From: an uncultured Granulosicoccaceae bacterium
Lineage (GTDB): Bacteria > Pseudomonadota > Gammaproteobacteria > Granulosicoccales > Granulosicoccaceae
DNA length: 64,000 nucleotides
Direction: 5' to 3'
NCBI GenBank assembly: GCA_938035525.1
Contig: CALHOI010000033.1
Coordinates: forward strand, 1 to 64,000
Part shown: positions 38,134 to 48,355 of the stretch, one piece after another
Numbering within the stretch: position 1 is the stretch's first letter
Layout: each line of letters begins with the position of its first letter
Program-made: the position numbers and the translations under genes
The notes under the pieces: model-generated
Seen by the model: only the letters and a program-made list of their open reading frames with translations
What the model was told of the DNA's origin: nothing
Databases searched by the model: none

Positions 38134-39303
38134 ATGAATTTACATGAGTATCAGGCGAAAGCCTTGTTCGCAGAATACGGCATGCCGGTTCCGAACAACA
38201 TCGTAGCCTCAACGCCGGCAGAGGCCAAAGCCGGCGCCGAAAAGTTATCCACTGACAAAGTGGTGGTGAAAGCCCAGGTACATGCTGGTGGCCGTGGAAA
38301 GGCTGGTGGCGTGAAGCTGGTTGATACGCCGCAAGAAGCTGCTGACTTTGCTGAATCATTGTTGGGCACGCAATTGGTTACGATTCAAACCGATGCCAAT
38401 GGTCAACCTATTAATACGGTTTTAATTGAAGAAACCAGCAACATCGAAAGCGAATTGTACTTAGGCATGGTAATCGATCGCGCCAGTCAGCGTGTGGTGG
38501 TAATGGCTTCAACCGAAGGCGGTATGGACATCGAAACCGTTGCTCACGACACACCAGAAAAAATTCTGAAAGCACAGATTAATCCACTTGTTGGTGTTAT
38601 GCCTTACCAGTGCCGAGAGCTGGCTTTCGGGCTTGGGCTAAAGGGTAAGCAGATTAAACAGTTTGGCGCATTGCTGACTGGGCTGGTTAAATTATTTGTA
38701 GAAAAAGACCTCGCTCTGGTAGAAATTAATCCTTTGGTTATTACCAAAGAAGAAGATTTGATTTGCCTGGACGGCAAAATCAATATCGACGGTAATGCCA
38801 TGTATCGACACCCTGATCTGGATAAGCTGCGCGATAAAAGTCAGGAAGATGAGCGAGAGCTGCGTGCTTCAGAGTGGGACTTAAACTATGTGGCACTTGA
38901 GGGCAACATAGGGTGCATGGTTAATGGTGCCGGTTTAGCCATGGCCACTATGGACATCATCAAACTTAAAGGTGGTCAGCCAGCAAACTTTCTGGATGTT
39001 GGCGGCGGTGCGACTAAAGAGCGTGTTGCTGAGGCTTTAAAAATTATTCTTTCCGACCCTGACGTAAAAGGCATTTTGGTCAATATCTTTGGTGGCATTG
39101 TTCGCTGCGATTTAATTGCAGATGGCATTATCGCCGCTGTTGGTGAGGTGGGCATAGAAGTACCGGTGGTTGTACGCCTTGAAGGAACCAAAGCAAAAGA
39201 GGGTCGCGAGTTATTAGATAAAAGCGGCTTGAATCTTCAGTCAGCCAGCGATCTGGGCGATGCTGCCGAGAAAATTGTTAAAACCGTAGGAGCAGCGTCA
39301 TGA
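38134..39303 (+). CDS. sucC: Succinate-CoA ligase (ADP/GDP-forming) subunit beta
   Basis: A 389-residue ATP-grasp subunit that binds nucleotide and, with SucD, makes ATP or GTP from succinyl-CoA. It begins [16 protein letters not shown] as expected, has the Lys/Gly-rich [15 protein letters not shown] and the C-terminal CoA-ligase domain with [14 protein letters not shown]. Length matches E. coli (388). A GGGGGAAG ribosome-binding site precedes the ATG. Its stop overlaps the sucD start (ATGA). Confidence 0.97.
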   Translation: MNLHEYQAKALFAEYGMPVPNNIVASTPAEAKAGAEKLSTDKVVVKAQVHAGGRGKAGGVKLVDTPQEAADFAESLLGTQLVTIQTDANGQPINTVLIEETSNIESELYLGMVIDRASQRVVVMASTEGGMDIETVAHDTPEKILKAQINPLVGVMPYQCRELAFGLGLKGKQIKQFGALLTGLVKLFVEKDLALVEINPLVITKEEDLICLDGKINIDGNAMYRHPDLDKLRDKSQEDERELRASEWDLNYVALEGNIGCMVNGAGLAMATMDIIKLKGGQPANFLDVGGGATKERVAEALKIILSDPDVKGILVNIFGGIVRCDLIADGIIAAVGEVGIEVPVVVRLEGTKAKEGRELLDKSGLNLQSASDLGDAAEKIVKTVGAAS

Positions 39304-40172
39304 GTGTTCTGGTCAATAAAGACACCAAAGTATTGTGTCAGGGTATTACTGGAAGCCAGGGTACGTTCCACAGTGAACAGGCTATTGCCTATGGCACCAA
39401 GATGGTCGGTGGTGTAACACCAGGTAAGGGTGGTTCAACTCACCTGGATTTACCCGTGTTTAACACCGTTCGAAATGCGGTTGATCAAACTGGGGCAGAT
39501 GCATCCGTTATTTATGTGCCAGCGGCATTTTGTAAAGACTCTATTATCGAAGCCGCCGAATCGGGTGTTTCTCTTATTGTGTGTATCACTGAAGGTATCC
39601 CGACGCTGGATATGCTGGAGGCCAGTATTGCCGTTAAGCAAAATGGTGTGCGTCTTATCGGTCCTAACTGCCCGGGCATTATTACGCCGGGTGAATGCAA
39701 AATTGGTATTATGCCGGGCGCTATTCATAATGCCGGTAAGGTCGGTATTGTTTCTCGTTCGGGCACATTGACTTATGAATGCGTAAAGCAGACGTCAGAC
39801 CTTAACTACGGACAAAGCACTTGTATCGGTATAGGCGGTGACCCCATTCCAGGAACCAGCTTTATCGATGCACTGGCTCTATTTCAGGATGACCCTCAAA
39901 CCGAAGCCATTCTCATGGTGGGTGAAATTGGTGGTACAGCTGAAGAAGAAGCTGCTGAATTTATCAAATCCAATGTCAAGAAGCCGGTTGCTGCTTATAT
40001 TGCTGGTGTTACGGCACCTCCGGGTAAGCGCATGGGGCATGCAGGTGCGATCATTTCTGGTGGTAAGGGAACCGCTGACGACAAGTTTGCAGCTCTGGGT
40101 TCTGCCGGAGTGACCATTACCCGCTCGCCTGCTGAATTGGGTCTGGCGGTTAAGGAAGCCACTGGCTGGTAG
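39300..40172 (+). CDS. sucD: Succinate-CoA ligase subunit alpha
   Basis: A 290-residue CoA-binding subunit carrying the phosphohistidine. It opens with [20 protein letters not shown], contains the second ligase motif [20 protein letters not shown], and the active-site His in [14 protein letters not shown]. Length equals E. coli SucD (289). Translationally coupled to sucC by a 4-bp overlap; followed by two hairpins, the second a strong terminator. Confidence 0.97.
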   Translation: MSVLVNKDTKVLCQGITGSQGTFHSEQAIAYGTKMVGGVTPGKGGSTHLDLPVFNTVRNAVDQTGADASVIYVPAAFCKDSIIEAAESGVSLIVCITEGIPTLDMLEASIAVKQNGVRLIGPNCPGIITPGECKIGIMPGAIHNAGKVGIVSRSGTLTYECVKQTSDLNYGQSTCIGIGGDPIPGTSFIDALALFQDDPQTEAILMVGEIGGTAEEEAAEFIKSNVKKPVAAYIAGVTAPPGKRMGHAGAIISGGKGTADDKFAALGSAGVTITRSPAELGLAVKEATGW

Positions 40173-40196
40173 GGTATTGAAGTATCGCTTTAACGA

Positions 40197-40228
40197 GCTT
40201 TATACGAAACGCACTTTGAGTATAAAGC
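40197..40228 (+). other. Inverted repeat past sucD
   Basis: GCTTTATA (40197-40204) pairs with TATAAAGC (40221-40228). There is no T-run, so it is more likely an mRNA 3' stabiliser or processing hairpin than a terminator. Confidence 0.45.
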
Positions 40229-40242
40229 GCTTCTAGCTAGAC

Positions 40243-40281
40243 AAAAGGCTGCAGTGTTCCGTTTGGGCTGCAGCCTTTTTT
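40243..40281 (+). terminator. Strong terminator of the suc block
   Basis: Perfect 12-bp inverted repeat AAAAGGCTGCAG (40243-40254) and CTGCAGCCTTTT (40268-40279) with a 13-nt loop and a continuing T-run. The A/T arms make it usable in both directions, so it may also serve the convergent acetyltransferase gene. Confidence 0.9.
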
Positions 40282-40303
40282 ATGCGTAAACGTCAGAGTA
40301 ACC

Positions 40304-40840
40304 TTAACGGGTATCAGGAGCGGTACTTGCGCCTTCGCCCAGCGCCCGTTGCATGATAACGGTGTCAACCCACTGGTTGTGTTTATAGCCTACTGCTTCA
40401 ATGGTCCCTACCATGCGAAAGCCTGCCTTGGCATGAAGCGCAACAGAGCCGGCGTTAGCTGAATCACCAATGACCGCAATCATTTGTCGCCAAGGCCCTT
40501 TCTCGCACGCTTGTATCAGATTGGTCAGTAGCAGGATGCCGACACCTCGCTTTCGTATGTTTGCATCGATGTAAACAGAATTTTCCACGCTGTTCTGGTA
40601 CGCCGGCCGGGCTCGATAAGGCCCTGCATACGCGAAACCAACAACCACATTGTCTATCGTCGCCACCAGGTATGGGTAGCCCGCTTCAACCAGATTTTTG
40701 CGACGTTGAGCGATCTCTGTGGCTGTCGGTGGCACTGTTTCAAACGAGGCAAGGCCAGTCAGTACCTCAACGGCATAGATTTTAGCAATGGATTCACCGT
40801 CCGTGCTTTGGGCGTGCCTGATAACGACGTCTGAGTGCAT
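40304..40840 (-). CDS. GNAT N-acetyltransferase (phosphinothricin acetyltransferase-like)
   Basis: A 178-residue acetyl-CoA-dependent transferase. The layout is that of the Pat/Bar group: an early SFETVPPTATEIAQRR, then VVGFAYAGPYRARPAY, the acetyl-CoA motif IRKRGVGILLLTNL and the closing VGYKHNQWVDTVIMQR. Such proteins acetylate amino-acid analogues such as phosphinothricin, or methionine derivatives. The ATG at 40840 is preferred over 40849 because AAAGG has better spacing from it. Convergent with sucD across the shared terminator. Confidence 0.87.
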   Translation of the reverse strand: MHSDVVIRHAQSTDGESIAKIYAVEVLTGLASFETVPPTATEIAQRRKNLVEAGYPYLVATIDNVVVGFAYAGPYRARPAYQNSVENSVYIDANIRKRGVGILLLTNLIQACEKGPWRQMIAVIGDSANAGSVALHAKAGFRMVGTIEAVGYKHNQWVDTVIMQRALGEGASTAPDTR

Positions 40841-41103
40841 TTGTGCCATACCTTTGTTGGGCACCTTAGTGTGGACATGGTATCGTTTTTGGCTGGCTTG
40901 GAACCAATTTGGTTAGCCTGCGGTCCATTTGGGTATGGAAGAAACCCGTTTTATGCCCCTCTGGCCCCGCCAAGCGCCAACTTTACCGATGTGTATATTT
41001 CGCGCATAGCCTCGGAAAACCCCACCCCCGATACTGTTTTCAAGGCGATAAGCAATAGCTGCTTTGATCGCAATCAAACAACCAGACCGAAGGGGTTTAT
41101 AAA

Positions 41104-41382
41104 ATGAACAAGACCGTAACCACGACACTGTTTAGCGCTATCTTTCTGGCTGGCCTTTTTGCTGCACCCGCATCAGCGACGGTCATCAAAGGCGACTCTG
41201 TGCACGACTTGCATGTATTGATTGAAGCTGATTTGAAAAAAATCAGAAACGGGAAAAATGGCGTTGGTTCATTCAAGCGCTATTTTGGTGATATAAGCGT
41301 CGAGAACGAGGCGGCTTTGCAAGCGGTACTGGACAAGGCTGGCGTTGAGCGACCAAACGAGAATCAGACGGTTATAGATTAA
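41104..41382 (+). CDS. Small exported protein of unknown function
   Basis: A 92-residue protein with a clear signal peptide (cleavage after ASA, about residue 24-26) and a short charged mature part ending in a helical AALQAVLDKAGVERP. AAGGGG lies 8 bp before the ATG, so translation is likely real. No cysteines or family motif were seen. It is flanked by about 260 bp of gene-free sequence upstream and faces the convergent DMT gene. Confidence 0.65.
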   Translation: MNKTVTTTLFSAIFLAGLFAAPASATVIKGDSVHDLHVLIEADLKKIRNGKNGVGSFKRYFGDISVENEAALQAVLDKAGVERPNENQTVID

Positions 41383-41495
41383 CAGTCGACCCATAGCTTT
41401 GTTCCCGGGTTTTGCCCTTGGGTATTGTGCTGGGATAATGTGCCGGGACAATGTGATGAGGGTTTTAGTCTCAGTATTCTCCCAAGGGTGTCACT

Positions 41496-42395
41496 CTAAG
41501 GTTTTGCCAGAGTAGGGCGGGAAAACACATTAGCTACAATCGCTACTCCGGTAATGCTTAAAGCGGTACCAACAACAATAGTGGTAGTAAGGGGTTCACG
41601 AAACAAAATCCAGGCCTCTATTGCTACCACTGGGGGTACCAGAAAAAACAGCGTTGATACGCGCCCTGCTTCCCCGGCTCCAATGAGCCACATAAGCAGG
41701 AACACCGCTCCAATTGACAACACAATGACCAGCCAGGCCATCACCAGCACAAGGCTGGGTGTCCAATGAATAGAGAAAGACTCCCAGATTAGTGCAAACG
41801 GCAATAGAAACAATGTGCTGGCAACGTACTGAGCAATCATGTTGATGTGCAAATCCATCGACTGGCAAAACCGTTTTTGATACAAGGTACCCAACGTGAT
41901 GCCCAATAGCGCGGTTATACAAAAACCTATGCCTGTTATCGATATGGCGTTATCGACGTGACGCCATTCTGATGTAACCAGTGCCACACCTGCAAAGCCT
42001 AATGCTATACCGATTACTTTTGATGGCGTGAGTTTTTCTGAAAGCCAGATTGAGGCGAGCAGTACGGTTAGCACAGGTTGAATGCCTACAATAAGGGAAG
42101 ACAATCCAGCGCCAACACCCTGGTTTACCCCAGCAAACACACCACCCAGATAAATTGCCTGAATAAGAATGCCGGCAACGGCTGCATGAGTGATTTTTTT
42201 ATAATTGATTGCCTGCGTTTTTAGTGAAGGAAACAAACAGGCAATAGCCAATAACAACAATGCGGCCAGAAAAAAGCGGATACTCAGGAAGCTGGCTGGC
42301 TCTGCTGTGTCCATTCCTACGCGAGCACTTATGAAGCCTGTGCTCCAAAGTAAGACAAATAAAATTGGGACGGTGGTGCGAAGCAGAGGATTCAT
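41496..42395 (-). CDS. EamA/DMT-family transporter
   Basis: A 299-residue membrane protein with ten hydrophobic helices. The N-terminus PILFVLLWSTGFISARVGM and the first-repeat end GIALGFAGVALVTSEW are typical of RhaT/YdcZ-like DMT exporters. The ATG at 42395 is chosen because the first membrane helix starts right after it; the frame opens 42 codons earlier with non-homologous sequence. Substrate unknown. Divergent from the threonine-aldolase gene; the starts lie about 80 bp apart, so regulation may be shared. Confidence 0.85.
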   Translation of the reverse strand: MNPLLRTTVPILFVLLWSTGFISARVGMDTAEPASFLSIRFFLAALLLLAIACLFPSLKTQAINYKKITHAAVAGILIQAIYLGGVFAGVNQGVGAGLSSLIVGIQPVLTVLLASIWLSEKLTPSKVIGIALGFAGVALVTSEWRHVDNAISITGIGFCITALLGITLGTLYQKRFCQSMDLHINMIAQYVASTLFLLPFALIWESFSIHWTPSLVLVMAWLVIVLSIGAVFLLMWLIGAGEAGRVSTLFFLVPPVVAIEAWILFREPLTTTIVVGTALSITGVAIVANVFSRPTLAKP

Positions 42396-42476
42396 TATGT
42401 GATTATATCGGTATACTTTGACGCTGAGGTTTTTTAATGGCCAGTGCCTTGGGCCAGTCATGAGGTTCGCTATTTC

Positions 42477-43514
42477 GTGAATAACTACAGTTTTCTTGAT
42501 GACTACAGCGAGGGCTGTCATGCCGATATTCTGGCCCGGTTAATTGAGACCAACCTGTCTCAGCAAACCGCCTATGGTCATGATGAATACTCAGAAAAAG
42601 CCAGAACCCTGATGCGCAAGCATCTGGGTAACAGCAATGTCCCCATTTATTTTGTCAGTGGTGGCACCTTAGCCAATCTTATTATTGCATCCAGCGCGCT
42701 GAAATCACATGAGGCCATTATTTCTGCTAATTCAGGTCATATAGCGCTAAGGGAAACAGGTGCCATTGAAGCCACTGGACACAAAATAATTGCAGTGCCT
42801 TGTGCTGATGGAAAGCTGACACCCGACATAATAGAAGCCACGCTGGCAAGCAATGCTCATTATCCACACATGGCGAAACCGCGAATGGTTTATATCTCCA
42901 ATGCTACAGAAGTGGGCACCGTGTATTCCAGGCAAGAATTAATCGCTTTGTCAGAGCTGTGCAAACAGCGCAACTTGTTGTTGCTGCTGGACGGGGCACG
43001 CATAGGCGCAGCTATCACTGCTGATAAAAGTGATCTCACATTAAAAGACGTTTGTGATTTAACCGATATATTCTGGATTGGTGGTACCAAGATGGGTGCG
43101 TTAATGGGTGAGGCGATTGTTATCCCAAACAACATGCTGGCAGAAGATTTTGCGTTTCATGTGAAGCAACGAGGAGCACTGTTAGCCAAAGGACGAGCGC
43201 TGGGTTTGCAGTTTCAGGTGCTTTTTGAAAATGATCTGTTTCTGGAGTTATCTGCCTATTCAAACAAGATGGCGCACAAGCTGTCGTCAGGTATTGTTGC
43301 ATGCGGGTTTTCTTTGGCAGCCGATACCCAAAGTAATCAGGTATTTCCCATATTGCCCAATACGCTTATCGAAAGGCTAAAAGAAAAATTTGATTTTTAT
43401 GTATGGGAATCTCACGATAATCACACTTCCACCATCAGATTAGTGACTTCCTGGGCAACCCTGGAGTCCGAGGTGGAGTCATTTCTGGCACGGGTGCAGC
43501 AGGACTCAGCCTAG
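42477..43514 (+). CDS. Low-specificity threonine aldolase / beta-eliminating lyase family
   Basis: A 345-residue PLP enzyme that splits threonine or allo-threonine into glycine and acetaldehyde. The N-terminal FLDDYSEGCHADIL, FVSGGTLANL, LDGARIG and the PLP-Lys region WIGGTKMGAL are conserved. The GTG at 42477 is chosen as start because the family begins just before YSFLDDYSEG and GAGG lies upstream; the frame opens at 42444. Divergent from the EamA gene. Confidence 0.87.
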   Translation: MNNYSFLDDYSEGCHADILARLIETNLSQQTAYGHDEYSEKARTLMRKHLGNSNVPIYFVSGGTLANLIIASSALKSHEAIISANSGHIALRETGAIEATGHKIIAVPCADGKLTPDIIEATLASNAHYPHMAKPRMVYISNATEVGTVYSRQELIALSELCKQRNLLLLLDGARIGAAITADKSDLTLKDVCDLTDIFWIGGTKMGALMGEAIVIPNNMLAEDFAFHVKQRGALLAKGRALGLQFQVLFENDLFLELSAYSNKMAHKLSSGIVACGFSLAADTQSNQVFPILPNTLIERLKEKFDFYVWESHDNHTSTIRLVTSWATLESEVESFLARVQQDSA

Positions 43515-43700
43515 CCACTTCTGGTATGTCCAAATGACTGGCGGAATCTCTTTTGTCTGCCCCCCAATTGCTCTGATTGAACGATTCCGTCAAAAATCCC
43601 CATTGATTTGGTAGCTGAGGCGGCAAATTGACTCTGATATGGGTGTTCTGGCATAGCAACTGCTCTTCTGTTTCATCGAATTTAATGATGGATAGCTGTA

Positions 43701-46700
43701 ATGCGGGAATCGCGAAAATCCTTGTTTTTTACCCTGTTTTTTCTCTCAGGTTTCTCCGGATTAATCTACCAGTCAATCTGGAGTCATTATCTTAAGTTGT
43801 TTCTGGGGCATGCTGCCTACGCACAGACTTTGGTTCTGGCCATTTTTATGGGTGGTATGGCGGTAGGCAGTTTACTCAGTGGCTTACTGACACCAAGATG
43901 GAAAAAATTGCTGATTGGATATGCAATTGTGGAAGCGATAATAGGATTGCTGGCTATTCTTTTCCATTCAATCTTTATTAGCGCAACCGATTATACATTT
44001 ACGCATTTACTCAGCGGCATGGGTGATAACGCGTCTCAGATTGTGCTTTTGAAGTGGGGTGTGGCTTCGTTACTGATTTTTCCCCAGTCCGTTTTACTCG
44101 GTATGACGTTTCCTCTAATGGTAGGCGGTATTTTGCGCCACTTTCCAAAGAACCCGGGCCATACCTTATCCATGTTGTACTTCACCAACAGTTTCGGTGC
44201 TGTATTCGGTGTATTGGCAAGTTCATTTTTGTTAATTGGTGCGTTTGGGCTACCAGGCACAATGCTTACCGCCGGGCTAATGAATATAGCGCTGGCGTTA
44301 GTGGTCTGGTCTCTGGCAAAAAATCATATTGAGCCGCTTGCACCTGTTGTGTCTGAATCTGCAACAGAACAAAAATCCGATGTACCGGTGCTACCCAGCG
44401 TGTTGCTACTTATCGCGTTGCTCACGGGTCTGTCATCATTCATGTATGAAATTGGCTGGATTAGAATGCTGGTGCTAGTGCTTGGTGGGTCAACACATTC
44501 ATTTGAATTGATGTTGGGTTCATTTATCTTGGGATTAGCATTAGGTGGTTTATGGATTAGAAACCGAATTGATAAAATCAAAGACCCTCGTGCTTTTCTT
44601 GGTTATGTACAAATAGCCATGGCCATGGCAGCGGTGTTGTCGGTCTGGATGTACCAATACAGTTTTGACATGATGAGTTTTATTATGTCAGCAATCCAAA
44701 GAAAAGAAGAAACCTATGCTCTGTACCTTGTGTTGTGCGGGTTGATAGCTTTGCTGCTGATGCTACCAACAACATTTTGTGCAGGCATGACCTTGCCGTT
44801 AATAACGCGCCTTATCATTAAAACCAAAAAGCGCGAAAAAGGCATTGGCTACGTCTATTCTGCTAATACTCTGGGTGCGATCGTCGGGATATTCCTGTCT
44901 GTGCACATAGTGCTTCCCATGCTTGGTCTCAAAAACTTAATTGGTATCGGTGCCGCTGTCGACTTGTTTCTAGGTTTGTACCTTATACGATTCACTCCAG
45001 CTACTTTCTTAAGCGCATCGAACAAAGGTAAAGCCTTTGTAACGACCTGCTTAGGATTGTTTGCGTTGTCGTTTTTCGTTGTTAAGTTTGACAGTGCTTT
45101 AATATCCTCTGGTGTATATCGGCACGGTGATACCACGTCATTTAAGGATGCCGATATCTTGTACCATGAAGATGGTAAAACCAGCACCGTCACCATTACG
45201 CAATTGGATACAATCAGGTCTCTGAAGAATAACGGAAAGCCGGATGCCAGTGTACAGATGGATGTAAACGGCGAGCCTTCTCTTGACGAAGGTACTCAAG
45301 TTTTGGTCTCCGCCATTCCTTTGCTTCACATGCCTGAGGCAAAAAATGCAGCCATTATTGGAATGGGTTCGGGTATGTCAACACATGTGATGCTGGGCAG
45401 CCCAAATCTGGAGGTGGTGGATACAATAGAAATGGAGGGCAAGGTTTTCGAGGCCAGCAAGCTATTTTTACCAGTGGTAGATTACGCTTACAATGATCCG
45501 CGAAGCAAATTGCATGTAGAAGATGCGAAAACGTTTTTTTCAACCCACGATAAGCAGTATGACATCATCATGTCTGAACCACCCAATCCTTGGGTTAGTG
45601 GTGTTGCAACGCTATTTTCGCAAGAGTTTTACCAGCGAGTAAAAAATCACTTGGCACCCGATGGTATTTTTGCCCAGTGGATTCAACTGTATCAAATTGA
45701 TGTCGGCTTAGTGTCTACCGTATTTAATGCATTAAGTGCCGAGTTTGATGATTATGTAGTTTACCGGGCCGGTGCCGGTAATCTGGTGATTATTGCAAGT
45801 GACTCTGGGCAATTGCCTCCTATTCAGGAAGTCGCTATGGACTTTCCGAAATTAAAACCAATACTTGAGCGAATTGACGTTTCATCGTTTCAAGATATTA
45901 CTCAGAACCGCATAGGTACTAAAGCGATGTTGGCCCCGATGTTTCAGGGAATCAATGGCGGTGTTAATTCAGATTACTTTCCAATACTCGATGGTGGAGC
46001 GCCAAAAGCGAGATTCGCGATGTCATCAGCAGCATCAATCACAGGATTATTAGATTCTTCCATTCCTGTTCTGAGTATTTTGGATCCCAGGGTGGAAACA
46101 GATTCCTCTAAATACGTATTGAATAATGGTCTTAAAGCACCAAAAGAGAAACAAGCTTTATTGCAACTGCGGGACGAAATGCTTGGCATAAGTGAGCCGT
46201 ATGCTGGAAAAGATAACGGTAAGCTTACTACCAGTTTGTCAGCCTTTGTCTTCAAGAGCAGCATGACCAGTTGCGATAGCCGGTCCTCGACGACTGCTCT
46301 TGAGTATTTGGGGCGGCATGGTGTACGGATAAGTGCGATGTTAAGTCAGAGCGAGCAGCAGCCCTTGTGGGATTATTTGGCAACCACAAGCTGTGTTAGC
46401 GGCCCCCATAGCAATGAAATCGTGGCTCAGTGGCTTGGACTTTTTGATGCAATAAACAAGCGGGACTATGCAAAGATGTCGCAGATAAGCACTGCATTGC
46501 TCGACGCTGAAGATTATCCAGGTAAAAATGGCAAACTCCAATACAAGCTTTCAGTCGGATTGCTTGGTGACATTAAACTGGGTGACCATCAGGCTGCCCA
46601 TGCTCGCTGGGAAAAATACAATGATCGCTTTCAGTCTGAGAGCCAATTAAGTTTGCCTCTGCGGTTAGTATTGTCGAACATTGCTCAGCGCGTGCAATTG

Positions 46701-46724
46701 TCTGAAGTTCATATTGAGGAATAG
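43701..46724 (+). CDS. Fused multi-helix membrane protein / spermidine synthase-like methyltransferase fold
   Basis: A 1007-residue protein. The N-terminal half (about 1-460) has over ten membrane helices, beginning FLSGFSGLIYQSIWS as in other membrane-bound spermidine-synthase-like proteins. The middle (about 480-760) is a Rossmann aminopropyltransferase-like domain with AIIGMGSGMS near 550, an acidic IEME, VEDAKTFF and SEPPNPWVSG in place of the catalytic Asp motif. About 240 further residues follow with no recognised domain. Polyamine synthesis is doubtful because the catalytic-loop acid is changed; the true substrate is unknown. Confidence 0.8.
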   Translation: MRESRKSLFFTLFFLSGFSGLIYQSIWSHYLKLFLGHAAYAQTLVLAIFMGGMAVGSLLSGLLTPRWKKLLIGYAIVEAIIGLLAILFHSIFISATDYTFTHLLSGMGDNASQIVLLKWGVASLLIFPQSVLLGMTFPLMVGGILRHFPKNPGHTLSMLYFTNSFGAVFGVLASSFLLIGAFGLPGTMLTAGLMNIALALVVWSLAKNHIEPLAPVVSESATEQKSDVPVLPSVLLLIALLTGLSSFMYEIGWIRMLVLVLGGSTHSFELMLGSFILGLALGGLWIRNRIDKIKDPRAFLGYVQIAMAMAAVLSVWMYQYSFDMMSFIMSAIQRKEETYALYLVLCGLIALLLMLPTTFCAGMTLPLITRLIIKTKKREKGIGYVYSANTLGAIVGIFLSVHIVLPMLGLKNLIGIGAAVDLFLGLYLIRFTPATFLSASNKGKAFVTTCLGLFALSFFVVKFDSALISSGVYRHGDTTSFKDADILYHEDGKTSTVTITQLDTIRSLKNNGKPDASVQMDVNGEPSLDEGTQVLVSAIPLLHMPEAKNAAIIGMGSGMSTHVMLGSPNLEVVDTIEMEGKVFEASKLFLPVVDYAYNDPRSKLHVEDAKTFFSTHDKQYDIIMSEPPNPWVSGVATLFSQEFYQRVKNHLAPDGIFAQWIQLYQIDVGLVSTVFNALSAEFDDYVVYRAGAGNLVIIASDSGQLPPIQEVAMDFPKLKPILERIDVSSFQDITQNRIGTKAMLAPMFQGINGGVNSDYFPILDGGAPKARFAMSSAASITGLLDSSIPVLSILDPRVETDSSKYVLNNGLKAPKEKQALLQLRDEMLGISEPYAGKDNGKLTTSLSAFVFKSSMTSCDSRSSTTALEYLGRHGVRISAMLSQSEQQPLWDYLATTSCVSGPHSNEIVAQWLGLFDAINKRDYAKMSQISTALLDAEDYPGKNGKLQYKLSVGLLGDIKLGDHQAAHARWEKYNDRFQSESQLSLPLRLVLSNIAQRVQLSEVHIEE

Positions 46725-46771
46725 ACGTCAGGGCTAACAGCTATTTGAATGTTTTTCAGTGCGTGGGCGCT

Positions 46772-48328
46772 TTACAATCCGTTTAAGAGCTCGCGCACTT
46801 TTGCTGCAACAACTTTACCTGTGGCGTTGCGTGGTAGTGCATCCACAAACACCACTTTTTTTGGTAGTTTGTAATTGGCTATTTTGCCTTTCAGGGCATT
46901 CAGTACGTCATCTGCTTGCATTGTTTCTTTGCAAACGACAACGGCAACTGGAATTTCTCCCCATTTCTCATCGGCTTGGCCGACAACAGATGCTTCGGTT
47001 ATAGCTGGAATTTGATTCAGTATGCGTTCGATTTCGGTTGGGTAGATGTTTTCACCGCCGGATATAATGACGTGTTTAATACGATCGGTAAACCAGATCA
47101 GCCCGGATTTATCCATGGTGGCAACATCACCTGTTCGCCACCAACCCTCTCGCAAAGTTTCATTGCTTAATTCTGGGTTACGCCAATATTCGCGTAGTAC
47201 ATTGTCACCTTTAACCCAGATTTCTCCGGGCTCACCAATGCCGACGTCTTTGTTGTTGGCAACCAGGCGAATATCGCAGGCACTGCCAGCGCGGCCAATG
47301 CTGCCAACTTTATCGATGGATTCGCCTAGTCGTTGATAGATAGCAAAAGGGCTGGTTTCAGTTGCACCGTAAATCTGAATGAGCGGAATCCCCAGCTTTT
47401 GCATAGCACGAATAAGTGCCACCGGTACATCGGTTGAGCCAATAGACATACCGCGCATGTGGGTCCAGTTAATATCAGACCATTTATCACTGGCCATCAT
47501 GGCCTGATGCGCAGTTGGTACTGTCACGGTTAATGTGTTATTTGATAAAGCCTTGCAAGCCATGTCCGGGTCGAAGCGTTCATGAAGCTCTACACTTGCA
47601 CCAAGCGAGAACGCCGGAGTGGGCATGATGTTAATGCCACCCACATGAAATACAGGCAATATGGCTAAAACTTTGTCTGCGGCGGTCATCTTGTGTGCAT
47701 CTACCGCCATGGCTGCGTTGCAGACCAGTGCTTTTTGGGTTAACACCACGCCTTTAGGTGTGCCAGTTGAACCGGAGGTGTAAACCAGTAGCAGTGGGTC
47801 TTCTAATTTTCCGGCATTGGTTGTTGATGCATTGGTTTCGCTGCCAGTTTGTGGCGGGGCTTGCTCCCTATGTGCAACAGTAACCACGTTAGCTAAGGCG
47901 AGAGCTGCTTCTGCATAGTTATCGTCGTGGAAAACCAATTTGGGTTCGCAATTGTCGAGTATGTTGTTGATCTCGGGTGCGGCCAGTCGCCAATTAAGTG
48001 GTACCAGTATTGCGCCAATACGTGCGCAGGCAAACAACAGATAGAAAAACTCTGGGTTGTTCAGGCCATACCAGACAACACGATCACCCTGCTGTATGCC
48101 TGCTGTACATAAATTGTCAGCGCGGCTGGTGATTTTTTCAGCAAATTGTGAATAGCTGATAATCTGTTCTTTATAATGAATGGCAGTTTTGTCTGGTGTA
48201 CGCTGGGCTGCATCGACAATCCATTGATCTATTGTCATTAGATCTACTGTGTTTAGATCTATGGTACTTGGATCTATGGTCATTGGATCTGGTGTCATTT
48301 GATCTATTGTTATTGAATCTGCTGTCAT
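46772..48328 (-). CDS. AMP-dependent acyl-CoA ligase of a catabolic operon
   Basis: A roughly 518-residue class I adenylate-forming enzyme that would make an acyl- or aryl-CoA. Motifs: YTSGSTGTPKGVVL, YGATETSPF, WWRTGD, and the C-terminal PRNATGKV with the catalytic Lys. The reading frame opens in eight 5-residue repeats, so the start is uncertain: TTG 48343, ATG 48328 (chosen, weak GGA upstream), or ATG 48238 just before the domain (DQWIVDAAQRTP). Last gene of the NicX-like operon, 66 bp after the acyl-CoA dehydrogenase. Confidence 0.82.
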   Translation of the reverse strand: MTADSITIDQMTPDPMTIDPSTIDLNTVDLMTIDQWIVDAAQRTPDKTAIHYKEQIISYSQFAEKITSRADNLCTAGIQQGDRVVWYGLNNPEFFYLLFACARIGAILVPLNWRLAAPEINNILDNCEPKLVFHDDNYAEAALALANVVTVAHREQAPPQTGSETNASTTNAGKLEDPLLLVYTSGSTGTPKGVVLTQKALVCNAAMAVDAHKMTAADKVLAILPVFHVGGINIMPTPAFSLGASVELHERFDPDMACKALSNNTLTVTVPTAHQAMMASDKWSDINWTHMRGMSIGSTDVPVALIRAMQKLGIPLIQIYGATETSPFAIYQRLGESIDKVGSIGRAGSACDIRLVANNKDVGIGEPGEIWVKGDNVLREYWRNPELSNETLREGWWRTGDVATMDKSGLIWFTDRIKHVIISGGENIYPTEIERILNQIPAITEASVVGQADEKWGEIPVAVVVCKETMQADDVLNALKGKIANYKLPKKVVFVDALPRNATGKVVAAKVRELLNGL

Positions 48329-48343
48329 CTGATCTTTTTCCAA
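48224..48343 (-). repeat. 15-bp tandem repeat across the start of the acyl-CoA ligase
   Basis: Eight in-frame units of 15 bp, each encoding five residues of the form M-T-x-D-x (for example MTIDP, MTPDP, STIDL, NTVDL, MTIDQ). Four units begin with ATG, so the repeat multiplies the potential start codons. Being a multiple of three, copy-number change would lengthen or shorten the N-terminus without a frameshift. Confidence 0.85.
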
Positions 48344-48355
48344 TTGATCAGATAT

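Noticed and set aside
43435-43659. Small minus-strand frame at the end of the aldolase gene
   Set aside because: Mostly antisense to the aldolase; no ribosome-binding site; Pro-rich shadow translation.
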